Positions 18,010 to 26,154 of a stretch of DNA of 64,000 nt are shown here, piece by piece (positions within the stretch are counted from its first letter, which is position 1; every line of letters begins with the position of its first letter). The position numbers and the translations under genes were made by a program. This DNA is from Patulibacter minatonensis DSM 18081 (GTDB lineage: Bacteria > Actinomycetota > Thermoleophilia > Solirubrobacterales > Solirubrobacteraceae), in NCBI RefSeq assembly GCF_000519325.1, contig NZ_KI912613.1:2461029-2525028 (forward strand), read 5' to 3'. The notes beneath the pieces are model-generated. The model saw nothing but the letters and a program-made list of their open reading frames with translations, was not told where the DNA came from and made no database searches.

Positions 18010-19031
18010 CCGAGCTCCTTCAGGGTCCCGCGGGTGGCCCGCGCCACGAGCGCCCCGATCCCGCCGGCCGGGGCGCCGTCCGGCGACCGCAGGAAGCGGA
18101 CGTAGGCGAACCCGAGCACCCCGAGCAGCGGCGGGAGCAGCACGAGCGCGACGACGAGCATCGCGGTCAGGGTCGTCGGGCCCGACGCGGCGTCGGCGAG
18201 CGCGACCGCGCCGGGGCCGCGGCCGGCGACCGGGCTCGGCCAGAGGGTCGCGAACAGGGCCACCACCGTCGCGGTCGTCGCCACGGCGGCGGCGGCGAGC
18301 GACCGGCCGTCCCGTCCGCGGACCGCCTCGGCGACGAGCGCGACCAGCGCGCAGCCGGCGACCGCCAGCGCGGTGAGGCCCAGGGCCCCGGCCGAGACGT
18401 CGTCCGCCGCGTCCAGCGCCAGGACGATCGTCGCGGCGGTCGTCAGCGTCGCGGCCGCCACCGCGCTGCGCACCAGGCCGAGCGCCGGCCGGAACGACGG
18501 CACGCGCAGCCGCAGGAACGCGATCCCCTGGACGCGGCAGAGCGCGACCGACGCGAGGCCCGCGAGCGCGGTCGTCGGCGAGAGCACGCCCAGGCCGCCG
18601 TCGCCGCCCCGGGCGAGCGAGCCGTCCAGCGCGGCGGCCCAGACGACGCCCCAGCCGAACGCGAGGACGACGCTCGAGCCGACGAGGACCGCTGTCCAGC
18701 GCCGCGCCGCGACCGGACCGGCGTGGTCGACGAGCTCGATCGCGGCGTGGCGGAGCATCAGCGCCCCCAGGAGCACGGTCAGCGGGACGTAGAGCCCGGA
18801 CGTCCACGAGGCGTACCAGCCCGGCACCGCGCCGAGGGTGGCGGCGACGGCGATCACGAGCCAGACGTCGTTGGCGGCCCACGTCGGGCCGATCGAGCGC
18901 AGGGCGGTCCGGCGGTCGACGCGGCGCAGGACCATGCCGACGCCGAGGTCGGCGCCGCCGAGGACGAGGTAGAGGGTCCACACGGCGCCGAGGAGGACGA
19001 ACCACGTGGTCTGCAGATCGGTGGGGTGCAC
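18006..19031 (-). CDS. cydB: Cytochrome bd ubiquinol/menaquinol oxidase subunit II
   Basis: CydB pairs with CydA in the high-affinity bd oxidase of the cytoplasmic membrane. The 341-residue protein has eight or nine predicted membrane helices and the family N-terminus, with LGGADLGVGMVLRRV (about residues 24-38, the G-x-D-L-G motif) and RSIGPTWAANDVWLV (the N-x-x-W region). GTG start; AGGAGGAC lies just upstream, and the cydA stop is only 12 bases away. Downstream cydD overlaps by four bases, so all four genes are translated as one unit. No CydX-type small subunit was found between or after the genes. Confidence 0.92.
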   Translation of the reverse strand: MHPTDLQTTWFVLLGAVWTLYLVLGGADLGVGMVLRRVDRRTALRSIGPTWAANDVWLVIAVAATLGAVPGWYASWTSGLYVPLTVLLGALMLRHAAIELVDHAGPVAARRWTAVLVGSSVVLAFGWGVVWAAALDGSLARGGDGGLGVLSPTTALAGLASVALCRVQGIAFLRLRVPSFRPALGLVRSAVAAATLTTAATIVLALDAADDVSAGALGLTALAVAGCALVALVAEAVRGRDGRSLAAAAVATTATVVALFATLWPSPVAGRGPGAVALADAASGPTTLTAMLVVALVLLPPLLGVLGFAYVRFLRSPDGAPAGGIGALVARATRGTLKELG

Positions 19032-19043
19032 GGTGCGGTCCTC

Positions 19044-20528
19044 CTAGTAGGTGAGGGCGAGGCCGGCGGTGGCGCTGCGGCGGTCGCGGTGGTCGTCGCC
19101 GGGCGTGCCGCTGCCGGGGTCGGGGCCGCCGCCGTGGTCGTCCTCGTCGTGCTCCGGGTCCGGGCCGAGGCCGCCTGCGAGCTCGTGGCGCATCGTCCGG
19201 AGCGCGAGAGCGACGGTGCCGAGGTAGATCGTCAGGAAGACGACGAGGCTCACCGCGACCGCCACGGCGCCGACGTTCGCCGACCGGCCGTCGGCGGTCT
19301 TCAGCAGGCCCTGGATGATCCACGGCTGCCGGCCGCCCTCGCGCAGGACCCAGCCGCCGGCCTGGGCGAGGAACGGCGCGGCGACCGCAGCCATCGCGGC
19401 GCGGAGGAACCACTTCGACGACGCCAGGCGGTTCCGGCGCGCGAGCAGCAGCCCGAGCGCCATCAGGCCGACGAGCGCCGTGCCCATCCCGAGCATGATC
19501 CGGAAGCTCCAGTAGAGGAGCGGGACGTTCGGGACGTAGTTCCCGGGCCCGTAGCGGGCCACGGCCTCGCGCTGGAGGTCGTCGATCCCGCGGACCTTCG
19601 CGTTGACGGAGAAGTCGTCGATCAGCGACAGGAGCGCCGGGACCTTCACGTTCACCGTGGGCTCGCCGGGGTTCGAACGCAGCGGCCCGATCGCGAACAA
19701 CGACAGCGGTGCGGGGGACGAGGTCGTGTAGAGCGCCTCCGCGGCGGCCATCTTCATCGGCTGGCGGTCGACCGCGCGGACGCCCTGGAAGTGCCCGGCG
19801 ACGATCCCGAGCGATCCGGCGACGAGGCCGATCGCGCACGCCTGCTTCGCGACGCGGGAGAAGGCGTCGACGTCGCGGCCGCGCAGGAGGTGGAACGCCG
19901 CGATGCCGAGGACGACGACGCAGCCGGTCAGCAGCGCGGTCAGGACGACGTGCGCGAACGCGAGGCCGACGTCGACGTTCAGGAAGATCGCCCAGACGTC
20001 CGTGACCTGCGCCTTCCCGTCGACGATCTCGTAGCCGCGCGGCCCCTGCATCCAGGTGTTGGCGGTGAGGATCGCGTAGGCCGACATCAGGGTCGCGACG
20101 CCGACGATCCACAGGCAGGCGAGGTGCAGGCGCGGGCCGAGCCGGCCCCAGCCGAAGACCCAGAGCCCGAGGAAGACGGACTCCACGAAGAACGCGCCGA
20201 GGCCCTCGAGTGCGAGCGGCGCGCCGAAGATGTCGCCCGCATAGCGCGAGAACCCGGCCCAGTTCATGCCGAGCTGGAACGTCTGGATGAGGCCCGTGAC
20301 GACGCCGACGCCGAAGCAGAGCAGCATCGCCTTGGCGTAGTACTTCGTCAGGCGGAGCCAGACCTCGTCGCCGGTCCGCCGCCAGCGGGTCTGCATGACC
20401 GCGACCTGGAACGTGAGGCCGATCGAGACGGCCACGATCGAGAAGTGGATGAGCGTCGTCAGCGCGAACTGCCAGCGCGAGAGGTCGAGCGCGACCGACG
20501 CGAGCGGGGCGGTGAGTGGGGTGAGCAC
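19044..20528 (-). CDS. cydA: Cytochrome bd oxidase subunit I
   Basis: CydA carries the haems and quinol site of cytochrome bd, an oxygen reductase that works at low oxygen. The 494-residue protein has about nine helices. LTTLIHFSIVAVSIG places His28 at the haem-ligand position; LEGLGAFFVESVFLG gives the two conserved Glu of the proton/haem region; FAHVVLTALL supplies a second His ligand. REGGRQPWIIQG matches the invariant GRQPW. The Q-loop between helices is short, as in Gram-positive enzymes. GTG start at 20528 with AGGAG seven bases upstream. It is the first gene of cydABDC. Confidence 0.94.
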   Translation of the reverse strand: MLTPLTAPLASVALDLSRWQFALTTLIHFSIVAVSIGLTFQVAVMQTRWRRTGDEVWLRLTKYYAKAMLLCFGVGVVTGLIQTFQLGMNWAGFSRYAGDIFGAPLALEGLGAFFVESVFLGLWVFGWGRLGPRLHLACLWIVGVATLMSAYAILTANTWMQGPRGYEIVDGKAQVTDVWAIFLNVDVGLAFAHVVLTALLTGCVVVLGIAAFHLLRGRDVDAFSRVAKQACAIGLVAGSLGIVAGHFQGVRAVDRQPMKMAAAEALYTTSSPAPLSLFAIGPLRSNPGEPTVNVKVPALLSLIDDFSVNAKVRGIDDLQREAVARYGPGNYVPNVPLLYWSFRIMLGMGTALVGLMALGLLLARRNRLASSKWFLRAAMAAVAAPFLAQAGGWVLREGGRQPWIIQGLLKTADGRSANVGAVAVAVSLVVFLTIYLGTVALALRTMRHELAGGLGPDPEHDEDDHGGGPDPGSGTPGDDHRDRRSATAGLALTY

Positions 20529-20553
20529 GAAGGGTCTCCTGCGATCCGTCCGG

Positions 20554-20570
20554 CCCCTGCAGAGCAGGGG
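20554..20570. promoter_or_regulatory. Inverted repeat in the cydA upstream region
   Basis: CCCCTGC and GCAGGGG are separated by AGA, 26 bases before the cydA start, in the 109-base divergent gap with the histidine kinase gene. It may be an operator or a leader hairpin. It does not match a Rex or FNR site. Confidence 0.35.
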
Positions 20571-20637
20571 CGAGGGGTGGGACGGGCGACAGGACCCTGG
20601 TCACCGAGCGAGAGCGACCGTCTGCGACGATAGCACC

Positions 20638-21894
20638 GTGGGTGCGACCTCCATCGCCTCTGCGACAGGTCTCACAGCCGCGTCGCGACCGGCCGTCCCA
20701 CAGGGCGATCCCTCCTCCGACGCGCTGATCGAGGCCGTCCGCGCGGCGGCGCTGCTCGGCTGGCTGTCGATCGTCGCCGTGCTCGTCGGGATCGCCGTCG
20801 GGCTGCCCGTCCAGCACGAGTCCGTCGTGCTCGTCACGACCGGGCTGGGGGCCGTCGGGCACGCCGCGCTGGGGCTGCTGCCGTGGGCGCGGATCCTCCC
20901 GACGAGCCGCGGCCGGCTGCTCCTGGACGCCTGGTCCGCCGCGCTGCTCGGCGGCGTCGGGGGTCTCGTCGTCACGGCCGGCGGCGCGGCCCGGCTCGAC
21001 CTCCTCTTCTTCCTCGTGGTGCCGTTCCTCGCGATGGTCCACGACGGCCGGCGACTCGCGCCCTGGCTGGCGGCGGCCGCCGCGACGTTCGTCGCGTCCG
21101 TACTGCTCGCGGTCGACCCGCTGCCCCGGCCCGAGGCCGCGCTGCACCTCCTGCTGCTCGCGGCCTCGGCGGCGCTCGGCCGGCAGCTCGCGGCGGCGAT
21201 CCGTCGACAGACCCACGCGCGGACGGAGGCGATCCGGCGCGCCGAGCTCGAGGGCGCGATGCTCGCCGAGGGCCACCACCGCGTGAAGAACTCCCTCCAG
21301 GTGGTCGCGGACCTGCTGCTGCTCGCGCGCCCCGACGACGAGGCGGGCGGCGGGGCGTTCGACCAGGCCGGCGCCCGGATCCGGTCGATCGCGGCGGTCC
21401 ACGACGTGCTCGCCGCGCGCAGCGGCGGACGGGTCCCCGCGGACGAGCTGCTCGACGCGGTCGTCGGCGCCGCCCACCCGGGGGCCACCGCGCTCTCCGT
21501 GGCACCGGTCGCGCTGCCCTTCCAGCAGGCCCAGCACCTCGGGGTCGTCGTCAACGAGCTCGTCACCAACGCGCACCAGCACGGCGCGGGGGCCGTGCGG
21601 GTCGCGCTGGCCGTCGACGACGACGGCAGGGTCGAGGTCGCGGTCGCCGACGACGGCCCGGGACCGTCCGCCGACCGCTGGGCGTCGCCCGGCCTCGGGC
21701 TGCAGCTCGTCCGTCAGGTGGTCGAGCAGGGGCTCCGCGGGTCGCTGGAGTCGACGGAGGCGGGGATCGTGGTGCGGTTCGCGCTCGACCGCGACGGGCG
21801 AGCCGCGGGCGGGGGCGGCGACCTCCCGGCCGGCGGCGACGCCCGGGCGACCCGCCGCGCCGGCGGACGCGGGCGCCCGGGGACGGGGCGCTGA
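20638..21894 (+). CDS. Membrane sensor histidine kinase, HisKA_2/HWE-type
   Basis: This 418-residue kinase has five or six N-terminal membrane helices (about residues 33-190) with no large extracytoplasmic domain, so it probably senses something within the membrane. The cytoplasmic part has the phospho-acceptor segment GHHRVKNSLQVVADLL, with His214 as the likely acceptor (HRVKN is typical of HisKA_2), and a HATPase_c domain with VVNELVTNAHQHGAG (N box) and VADDGPGPS (G1 box). The C-terminus is Gly/Arg-rich. The GTG start at 20638 follows a divergent gap with cydA. Its stop shares one base with the ATG of the response regulator, so they form a cognate pair. Confidence 0.87.
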   Translation: MGATSIASATGLTAASRPAVPQGDPSSDALIEAVRAAALLGWLSIVAVLVGIAVGLPVQHESVVLVTTGLGAVGHAALGLLPWARILPTSRGRLLLDAWSAALLGGVGGLVVTAGGAARLDLLFFLVVPFLAMVHDGRRLAPWLAAAAATFVASVLLAVDPLPRPEAALHLLLLAASAALGRQLAAAIRRQTHARTEAIRRAELEGAMLAEGHHRVKNSLQVVADLLLLARPDDEAGGGAFDQAGARIRSIAAVHDVLAARSGGRVPADELLDAVVGAAHPGATALSVAPVALPFQQAQHLGVVVNELVTNAHQHGAGAVRVALAVDDDGRVEVAVADDGPGPSADRWASPGLGLQLVRQVVEQGLRGSLESTEAGIVVRFALDRDGRAAGGGGDLPAGGDARATRRAGGRGRPGTGR

Positions 21895-22490
21895 TGCGCG
21901 TCCTGGTCGCCGAGGACGACCCGATCATCGCGCTGGGCATCGCCAAGCGCCTGCAGGGCCTCGGGCACGAGGTGATCGGCCCGGCCGCCCGCGGCGCCGA
22001 CGTCCTGCGGCTGGCCGCGGAGGAGGCCCCCGATCTGTACCTGCTCGACGTCGACCTCGAGGACGCCGACGGCCTGGAGCTCGCGGCGACGCTCGCCGCG
22101 ATCGGGCCGCGGCGCCCGGTGGTCGTCCTCACGGGCCTGGAGGCCCCGGAGCTCGTCGAGCGGTCGATCGCGTCGAAGGTCGACGCCTTCCTCACCAAGC
22201 CGGTCGACGACCGGCAGCTCGACGCGGCGCTGCGCCTCGCCGCCGCCCGGCACGCGGAGCACGAGGCGCTCCAGGACGAGGTCACGGGCGCCCGGCAGGC
22301 CCTCGCGGAGCGCAAGGTCGTCGAGCAGGCCAAGGGGATCCTGATCCGCGCGCTCGGCATCGACGAGCCCGCCGCCTTCCGGCGGATCCAGCGCAGCGCC
22401 CGGGACCGCAACCTGCGCCTCGCCGACGTGGCGCAGTCGATCGTCGACCAGCGGGCACTGCTCGAGGAGCGCGGGGGCGGCGGCGGGTGA
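21894..22490 (+). CDS. ANTAR-domain response regulator
   Basis: The 198-residue protein joins a receiver domain (residues 1-118, acidic pair Asp8/Asp9, phospho-acceptor Asp52 in LLDVDLEDADG, Thr in VVLTG, Lys in FLTKPVDD) to a C-terminal ANTAR domain (about 130-190, ERKVVEQAKGILIRALGID). ANTAR domains bind paired hexanucleotide RNA hairpins and prevent premature transcription termination, so the output is probably RNA antitermination rather than DNA binding. It is coupled to the upstream kinase by TGATG. Target leaders were not identified in this window. Confidence 0.9.
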   Translation: MRVLVAEDDPIIALGIAKRLQGLGHEVIGPAARGADVLRLAAEEAPDLYLLDVDLEDADGLELAATLAAIGPRRPVVVLTGLEAPELVERSIASKVDAFLTKPVDDRQLDAALRLAAARHAEHEALQDEVTGARQALAERKVVEQAKGILIRALGIDEPAAFRRIQRSARDRNLRLADVAQSIVDQRALLEERGGGGG

Positions 22491-22509
22491 TCCGGCCGCC
22501 GCGGCGGTC

Positions 22510-23356
22510 CTACGGGCGGTCGTCCGGCAGCGTGATCGTCGCGCCGGGGCCCCGGTCCGCGTCGGCCTGGGACCGGTTCCCGGCGTCCCGGCGCTCCTCC
22601 TCCCGAGCCCTCCGGGCGCCGGCCGTGGCGCGCCGCCGCATCTCGCGGCGCAGCGCCGCCTGCGCGCGCGGGTCGTCCGGGCGGCGGGCCGCGCGCATCC
22701 GCGCGCGGATGAGACCGCGGTCGGCGGCGGGTGTCGCGGCGATCGCCATCCGGGCCGTGGTCGCGAGGACGCGGGACGAGCGGGTGCTCCCCACCTGCAT
22801 CTCGTAGAGGTCGGACCACTCGAGTCCCGTGACCGCCGGCCCGCCGGACGCCGCGGCCCGCGCCTTCGCCCGCAGCGCGACCTCGTACGCGGTGGTCACG
22901 TCGTCCGGGCGGTCCAACGCGTCGGACCCGAACGCCCGGGCCATGCCGTCGGCGAGTCCGGCGTCGGGACGCGTCGGACGGAGGGCGAGGTACCGCTTCC
23001 ACGCGACGGCTGCCTGCTCGTACTCGCGGCGCGTCGGCGGGTCGATCGGCTGGTCGGAGGCGATGGCCCTCGATCGCACCCGACCCAGCCGGAGGTGCAG
23101 GGACGCCAGGTCCGCCCACGCCGCCGGCTCGTCCGGCCGGTCCCGTGCGCGACGCTCGAGCGCCGGGAGGCGGTCGGCGCCCTCGTCGCGCAGCGCCGCG
23201 CGCTGCAGCTCGTCGATGGACGGGCCCCGGAACGTGGTGATCAGGCCCTCGTCGCCCGATCCGCCGCCACAGCCCCGCGAGCGTCGAGCCGGCGACGGCG
23301 ACCGACGCGAGCACCAGGAGGCGCGACCGGAGGGGATGCGGACGGGACACGCGCAT
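22510..23356 (-). pseudogene. Lipoprotein gene with a one-base frameshift at the lipobox
   Basis: The ATG at 23356 (TACGGT -10 box seven bases upstream) starts MRVSRPHPLRSRLLVLAS, a typical signal peptide running to STLAG. It then enters a wrong frame. The next frame continues GCGGGSGDEGLITTFRG and stays open to 22510. Removing one base from the C-run at 23273-23276 joins them as STLAGCGGGSGDEG, a perfect LAGC lipobox, giving 281 residues. The rest is Arg/Ala/Asp-rich, with TPR-like spacing (RDEGADRLPALERRARDRPD, WADLASLHLRLGR) and an Arg-rich coiled C-terminus. Either a sequencing error or a recent inactivation is possible. The function is unknown. Confidence 0.65.
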
Positions 23357-23363
23357 GCTGCCC

Positions 23364-23369
23364 ACCGTA
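23364..23369 (-). promoter_or_regulatory. -10 box of a leaderless-type promoter (frameshifted lipoprotein)
   Basis: TACGGT on the minus strand ends seven bases before the ATG at 23356, supporting that start despite the frameshift. Confidence 0.5.
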
Positions 23370-23559
23370 GGGGAGGGCGGGGGCTGGGGGAACCGCCGTT
23401 CGACGGTGCTTCCGGGGGCGGCGCCAGTCCGGCCGGGCGCCGTGGACGACCGGTGCCGCGCGATCCGCGTCGACCCGCCGGACGAACGTCCACGACCCGC
23501 CGGACGGCCCTCCCGCGGCGGGGACGGACATCCATCTAGGCAGCGCCGCCGGACGGCCC

Positions 23560-23565
23560 TACCTT
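23560..23565 (+). promoter_or_regulatory. -10 box of a leaderless-type promoter (73-residue protein)
   Basis: TACCTT ends seven bases before the GTG at 23573. Confidence 0.45.
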
Positions 23566-23572
23566 CCGTCTC

Positions 23573-23794
23573 GTGGACCAGATCCTGCCCTTCCCCCAGA
23601 CCGAGCTGTGGCTCCGGACGACGGTCGTGCTCGACGAGCTCGACCGCCTGCACGAGTCGTGGCTCGACGGCCGGACGCCGACGGCGGCCGAGATCGCCAA
23701 CGTGGCCGACGACCTCGCCGCGCTGCGCGAGTCCGTCGAGTTCGCCGGCGTGATCGCCGCCTTCGAGGCGCCCGCGGTCACCCCCGCGTACTGA
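23573..23794 (+). CDS. Small acidic protein of unknown function
   Basis: The 73-residue product (MDQILPFPQTELWLRTTV at the start) is acidic and predicted helical, with L/A-rich amphipathic stretches (TAAEIANVADDLAALRESVE). It has no signal peptide, cysteine or recognised domain. The GTG start is supported by a -10 box seven bases upstream, and the gene ends 56 bases before the next gene. Codon use matches neighbours, so it is likely real. No function can be given. Confidence 0.6.
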   Translation: MDQILPFPQTELWLRTTVVLDELDRLHESWLDGRTPTAAEIANVADDLAALRESVEFAGVIAAFEAPAVTPAY

Positions 23795-23836
23795 CGCCCG
23801 GGCACCGGGACCGGGCGCTCGCCGGGGCGCCCGGAC

Positions 23837-23842
23837 TACGCT
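23837..23842 (+). promoter_or_regulatory. -10 box of a leaderless-type promoter (quinone reductase)
   Basis: TACGCT ends eight bases before the ATG at 23851. Confidence 0.45.
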
Positions 23843-23850
23843 TCCCGCCG

Positions 23851-24822
23851 ATGTCCGCGCCGACGATGCACGCCGTCCGCCAGCACGAGTTCGGGGGCCC
23901 CGACGTCCTCGTGTTCGAGGAGGTCCCGCGGCCGGTCCCCGGACCCGGCGAGGTGCTCGTCCGGGTCCGCTCGGTGGGGATCAACTTCGCGGACACCCAC
24001 ACCCGCGAGAACAGGTACGTCCGCGAGGCGCATCTGCCGCTGATCCCCGGGCAGGAGGTCGTCGGCGTCCGCGACGACACCGGTGAGCGCGTCGTCGCGA
24101 TGACCCAGGGCGGCGGCGCCTACGCCGAGTGGGCGGTCGTGCCGGAGGACCGCTGCGTGCCGGTCCCCGACGATCTCGCCGACGACCAGGCGCTCGGCCT
24201 GCTGATCCAGGGCCTCACCGCCTGGCACCTGCACCGCACCTGCGGCCGGCTGGAGGGCGGGGAGACCGTCGTCGTCCACTCCGCGGCCGGCGGCACGGGC
24301 TCGCTGGCGGTCCAGCTCGCGAAGCCCCTGGGGGCCGGCCGGGTGATCGCCACGGCGTCGAGCCCCGAGAAGCGCGAGGCCGCGCTCGCGTTCGGCGCGG
24401 ACGTCGCGGTCGACCCCGACCCCGAGGGCCTCGAGGGGCGCCTGCGCGAGGCCAACGGCGGCCGCGGCGTCGACGTCGTCATCGACATGGCCGGCGGGCC
24501 GGGCTTCGAGGCCTCCCTGCGGGCCCTGGACCCGTTCGGCCGGATCGTCGTCTGCGGGATCGCGTCGAAGGAGCAGAACGAGGTCCGCACCGGCCACCTG
24601 CTGCGGCACTCCCGCTCGGTCGTCGGCTTCTGGCTGTTCCACTGCCTCGACGATCCGGAGCGCCGCTTCCGCGCGCCGCTCCGCGACCTCTTCGAGCGGG
24701 CCGCCCGCGGCGAGGTGTCGGTCAGCGTCGGTGGGCGGTGGCCGCTGGCCGAGGCCGCGGCCGCCCACGAGTCGCTCGTCGCCCGCCGGACGACGGGCAA
24801 GCTCGTCCTCGACGTCGCCTGA
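23851..24822 (+). CDS. NADPH:quinone oxidoreductase-like MDR enzyme
   Basis: This zinc-less member of the medium-chain dehydrogenase/reductase family is 323 residues. It begins MHAVRQHEFGGPDVLVFEEV, typical of quinone reductases, and has the Rossmann motif VVHSAAGGTGSLAVQLAKPL (AAGGTG, about residues 143-162). No structural or catalytic zinc cysteines are seen. These enzymes reduce quinones or activated alkenes with NADPH. A second paralogue lies at 37575-38528. The gene is monocistronic and convergent with a secreted protein gene whose stop is only four bases away. Confidence 0.87.
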   Translation: MSAPTMHAVRQHEFGGPDVLVFEEVPRPVPGPGEVLVRVRSVGINFADTHTRENRYVREAHLPLIPGQEVVGVRDDTGERVVAMTQGGGAYAEWAVVPEDRCVPVPDDLADDQALGLLIQGLTAWHLHRTCGRLEGGETVVVHSAAGGTGSLAVQLAKPLGAGRVIATASSPEKREAALAFGADVAVDPDPEGLEGRLREANGGRGVDVVIDMAGGPGFEASLRALDPFGRIVVCGIASKEQNEVRTGHLLRHSRSVVGFWLFHCLDDPERRFRAPLRDLFERAARGEVSVSVGGRWPLAEAAAAHESLVARRTTGKLVLDVA

Positions 24823-24826
24823 CCGG

Positions 24827-25993
24827 CTAGCGGGAGACCGCGAAGACGCTGCGGTTCCCGGGGCTCTCGGTCAGCGAGTAGATCCGGTTCGAGGCCGACG
24901 CGAACGTCAGGTCCTCGCCGCCGGTCGGCCACCCGCGGCCCTGCAGCGCGCCGCCGAGCGGGCCCTGGAACAGGCTGTGGTTCTTGCCGCTGGTCGACAG
25001 GTACAGCGTGTTCCCGACCGTCATCGCACCCTGCACGTTCGTGGCGGTGGTGGTCCAGACGCCGCTGGGGCTCGTCACCTTGCCGCCGGCGAGGGCCCCG
25101 TCGGCCCCGAGCGGCCACCGCACCAGGCGCGACCCGGGCTTGCCGTCGATGTACTCCCCGGTCATCAGGCTGTTCGTCGACCGGTCGTAGGAGACCGACG
25201 AGAACCGCAGCCCGCCCTTCGCCTGGTACGACGCCACCTTCGGCAGGACGTACTGGTAGTCCGCGGCCTCGCAGGGGTTCGGGGTGCAGCCGACCTTCGC
25301 CTTGTTCCCCGACGTGGCGCTGACCTTCCACATGCGGCCGGTGTCGTAGACGCTGAGGCCACCGGTGGTCTCGGCGACGTAGAGCCGGCGGCCGACCCAC
25401 GCGATGCCGCCTGCGTGGCTCGCCGTCGAGCGGAAGTCGGCGGTCTTGTCCTTGCGCGTGTACGGGTCGACGAGGAGGACGTGGCGGTACTTCGCCGCCG
25501 ACAGCTTCTCGGCGGTCACGAACGAGATCCGGACCCCGGGGTGGACGGTCTTCGTGCCCTTCGGGTCCTTCGCGTACCAGGAGACCAGGAGCGCCTTGCG
25601 TCCGTCGACCAGGCCGTCGGGCGACGCGTCGGCCGTCCCGGTGATGCCCTGCGGGTAGAACTTCTTCGTCGCGGTGTCCTCGCCGTTGAAGCGGAACCCG
25701 TTCTGGAACCCCTTGGCCGCGCGGGACGGATGTCCGGCCGGCAGCGCGCTCGCGTTGCGGTTGGCGGAGCCGAGGACCTCGCCGACGGAGGCGTGGGGGA
25801 GGATGCCGTCCAGCCGCCGGACGGCCTTGGACCCCGGCGTCTTCAGGGTCAGCGTGTAGGCGGGCGGGCCGACCTGCGCCGGGGCCTCCACGGCGGACGC
25901 GGGGCCGGCGACCGTCAGGGCGCCGAGCGTGGTCGCGGCGAGCGCGGCCGGGAGCGCGAGGGCGGTGCGGGAACGAGGACTGCGGGGGACCAT
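24827..25993 (-). CDS. Secreted protein of unknown function, beta-propeller-like
   Basis: The 388-residue product has a Sec or Tat-like signal (RSPRSRTALALPAALAAT, cleavage after PASA near residue 34). The mature part has repeated strand-turn blocks (AGGIAWVGRRLYVAETTGGL, GAMTVGNTLYLSTSGKNHSL, DLTFASASNRIYSLTES) suggesting a beta-propeller, and one possible disulphide pair in VGCTPNPCEAADYQY. Similar Streptomyces proteins are annotated only as secreted proteins. Start ATG at 25993 has a TAGGGT box six bases upstream. Two 11-bp direct repeats lie further upstream and may bind a regulator. Confidence 0.7.
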   Translation of the reverse strand: MVPRSPRSRTALALPAALAATTLGALTVAGPASAVEAPAQVGPPAYTLTLKTPGSKAVRRLDGILPHASVGEVLGSANRNASALPAGHPSRAAKGFQNGFRFNGEDTATKKFYPQGITGTADASPDGLVDGRKALLVSWYAKDPKGTKTVHPGVRISFVTAEKLSAAKYRHVLLVDPYTRKDKTADFRSTASHAGGIAWVGRRLYVAETTGGLSVYDTGRMWKVSATSGNKAKVGCTPNPCEAADYQYVLPKVASYQAKGGLRFSSVSYDRSTNSLMTGEYIDGKPGSRLVRWPLGADGALAGGKVTSPSGVWTTTATNVQGAMTVGNTLYLSTSGKNHSLFQGPLGGALQGRGWPTGGEDLTFASASNRIYSLTESPGNRSVFAVSR

Positions 25994-25999
25994 CCCATG

Positions 26000-26005
26000 A
26001 CCCTA
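26000..26005 (-). promoter_or_regulatory. -10 box of a leaderless-type promoter (secreted protein)
   Basis: TAGGGT on the minus strand ends six bases before the ATG at 25993. Confidence 0.5.
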
Positions 26006-26029
26006 GGGCCCGTCGCCGGGATCGGAGCG

Positions 26030-26051
26030 GGCCTCTCACGGGCCTCTCACG
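26030..26051 (-). promoter_or_regulatory. Two tandem 11-bp direct repeats (CGTGAGAGGCC)
   Basis: Two exact head-to-tail copies of an 11-base unit begin about 37 bases before the predicted start point of the secreted protein gene. An 11-bp spacing places sites on one DNA face, as for OmpR/PhoB-type activators. The protein bound is unknown. Confidence 0.4.
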
Positions 26052-26140
26052 GAGGGGTCGGGTGCTCGGCTCAAGGCCCGGTCGGTCCGTGGAAGGCCTC
26101 GACGGCGGGGAGGCGGCGCGTGCGCGACCCCCGCACGCCC

Positions 26141-26146
26141 TAGGAT
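26141..26146 (+). promoter_or_regulatory. -10 box of a leaderless-type promoter (RNA helicase)
   Basis: TAGGAT ends eight bases before the ATG at 26155. Confidence 0.5.
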
Positions 26147-26154
26147 CCCCGGGG

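Noticed and set aside
15973..21582. A continuous 1869-codon minus-strand open frame across cydD, cydB, cydA and the kinase gene
   Set aside because: Only the first 678 codons encode family motifs (CydD). The rest is Arg-rich shadow of cydB and cydA, which have clear motifs in other frames.
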